Shown: positions 14,618 to 14,619 of the stretch, one piece after another
Numbering within the stretch: the stretch's first letter is position 1
How the letters are laid out: each line of letters starts with the position of its first letter
Assembly (NCBI GenBank): GCA_964453575.1
Contig: CAYVRW010000060.1
Coordinates: 1 to 14,619 of the forward strand
Length of the DNA: 14,619 nt
Direction: 5' to 3'
DNA from: JABDBK01 sp964453575
Lineage (GTDB): Bacteria; Pseudomonadota; Gammaproteobacteria; DSM-16500
Program-made: the position numbers and the translations under genes
The notes under the pieces: generated by a model
The model's input: the letters and a program-made list of their open reading frames with translations, nothing else
What the model was told of the DNA's origin: nothing
Databases searched by the model: none

Positions 14618-14619
14618 TG

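Noticed and set aside
1..14619. CRISPR array, tRNA, rRNA, or a known defence or toxin-antitoxin system
   Set aside because: No regularly spaced repeats, no tRNA or rRNA sequence and no nuclease, helicase or toxin-antitoxin pair could be recognised.

Overview
The window is AT-rich, densely coded DNA with no rRNA or tRNA gene. The mix of families (chagasin-type inhibitor, DUF2147, PF10116 'host attachment' protein, secreted and membrane proteins, two large coiled-coil proteins of unknown family) suggests a low-GC gammaproteobacterium of the Legionellales type. This is inference from protein style, not from a marker gene.

Layout: (1) 1-848: the C-terminal two thirds of a Bcr/CflA-like MFS exporter, cut by the window edge. 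(2) 873-1659: a small hypothetical gene (-) and an 85-residue three-helix membrane protein (+) preceded by operator-like repeats. (3) 1700-4520 (-): a compact three-gene unit with 23-base gaps, encoding a secreted chagasin-like cysteine-protease inhibitor, a 654-residue helical/coiled-coil protein and a small cupin-like protein. (4) 4616-6704: a PF10116 protein (+), an outer-membrane beta-barrel (-), a ten-cysteine exported protein (-) and a periplasmic DUF2147 protein (+). (5) 6782-12951: a SyrP-like TauD/TfdA Fe(II)/2-oxoglutarate oxygenase (-) divergent from a DUF3419/BtaA-like SAM-dependent aminocarboxypropyltransferase-fold protein (+), then an MmpL/RND exporter (-) and a class-3 aldehyde dehydrogenase (+). 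(6) 12896-14619 (-): a 517-residue coiled-coil membrane protein whose reading frame continues upstream past an in-frame TAA to the window edge.

The oxygenase/DUF3419 pair is the most suggestive metabolic unit. One enzyme may add an aminocarboxypropyl group from SAM and the other hydroxylate a product, with the nearby MmpL pump and aldehyde dehydrogenase as possible but unproven partners. The inhibitor/coiled-coil/cupin unit is the most suggestive host-interaction unit.

Non-coding structure is notable. A 133-base inverted-repeat element (11263-11395) is flanked by exact 9-base direct repeats and looks like a MITE between the pump and dehydrogenase genes. A perfect 50-base palindrome (8940-8989) shares its arm sequence with a second hairpin repeat at 6711-6750. 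Several gene starts were moved downstream because the ribosome binding site fits an inner ATG.
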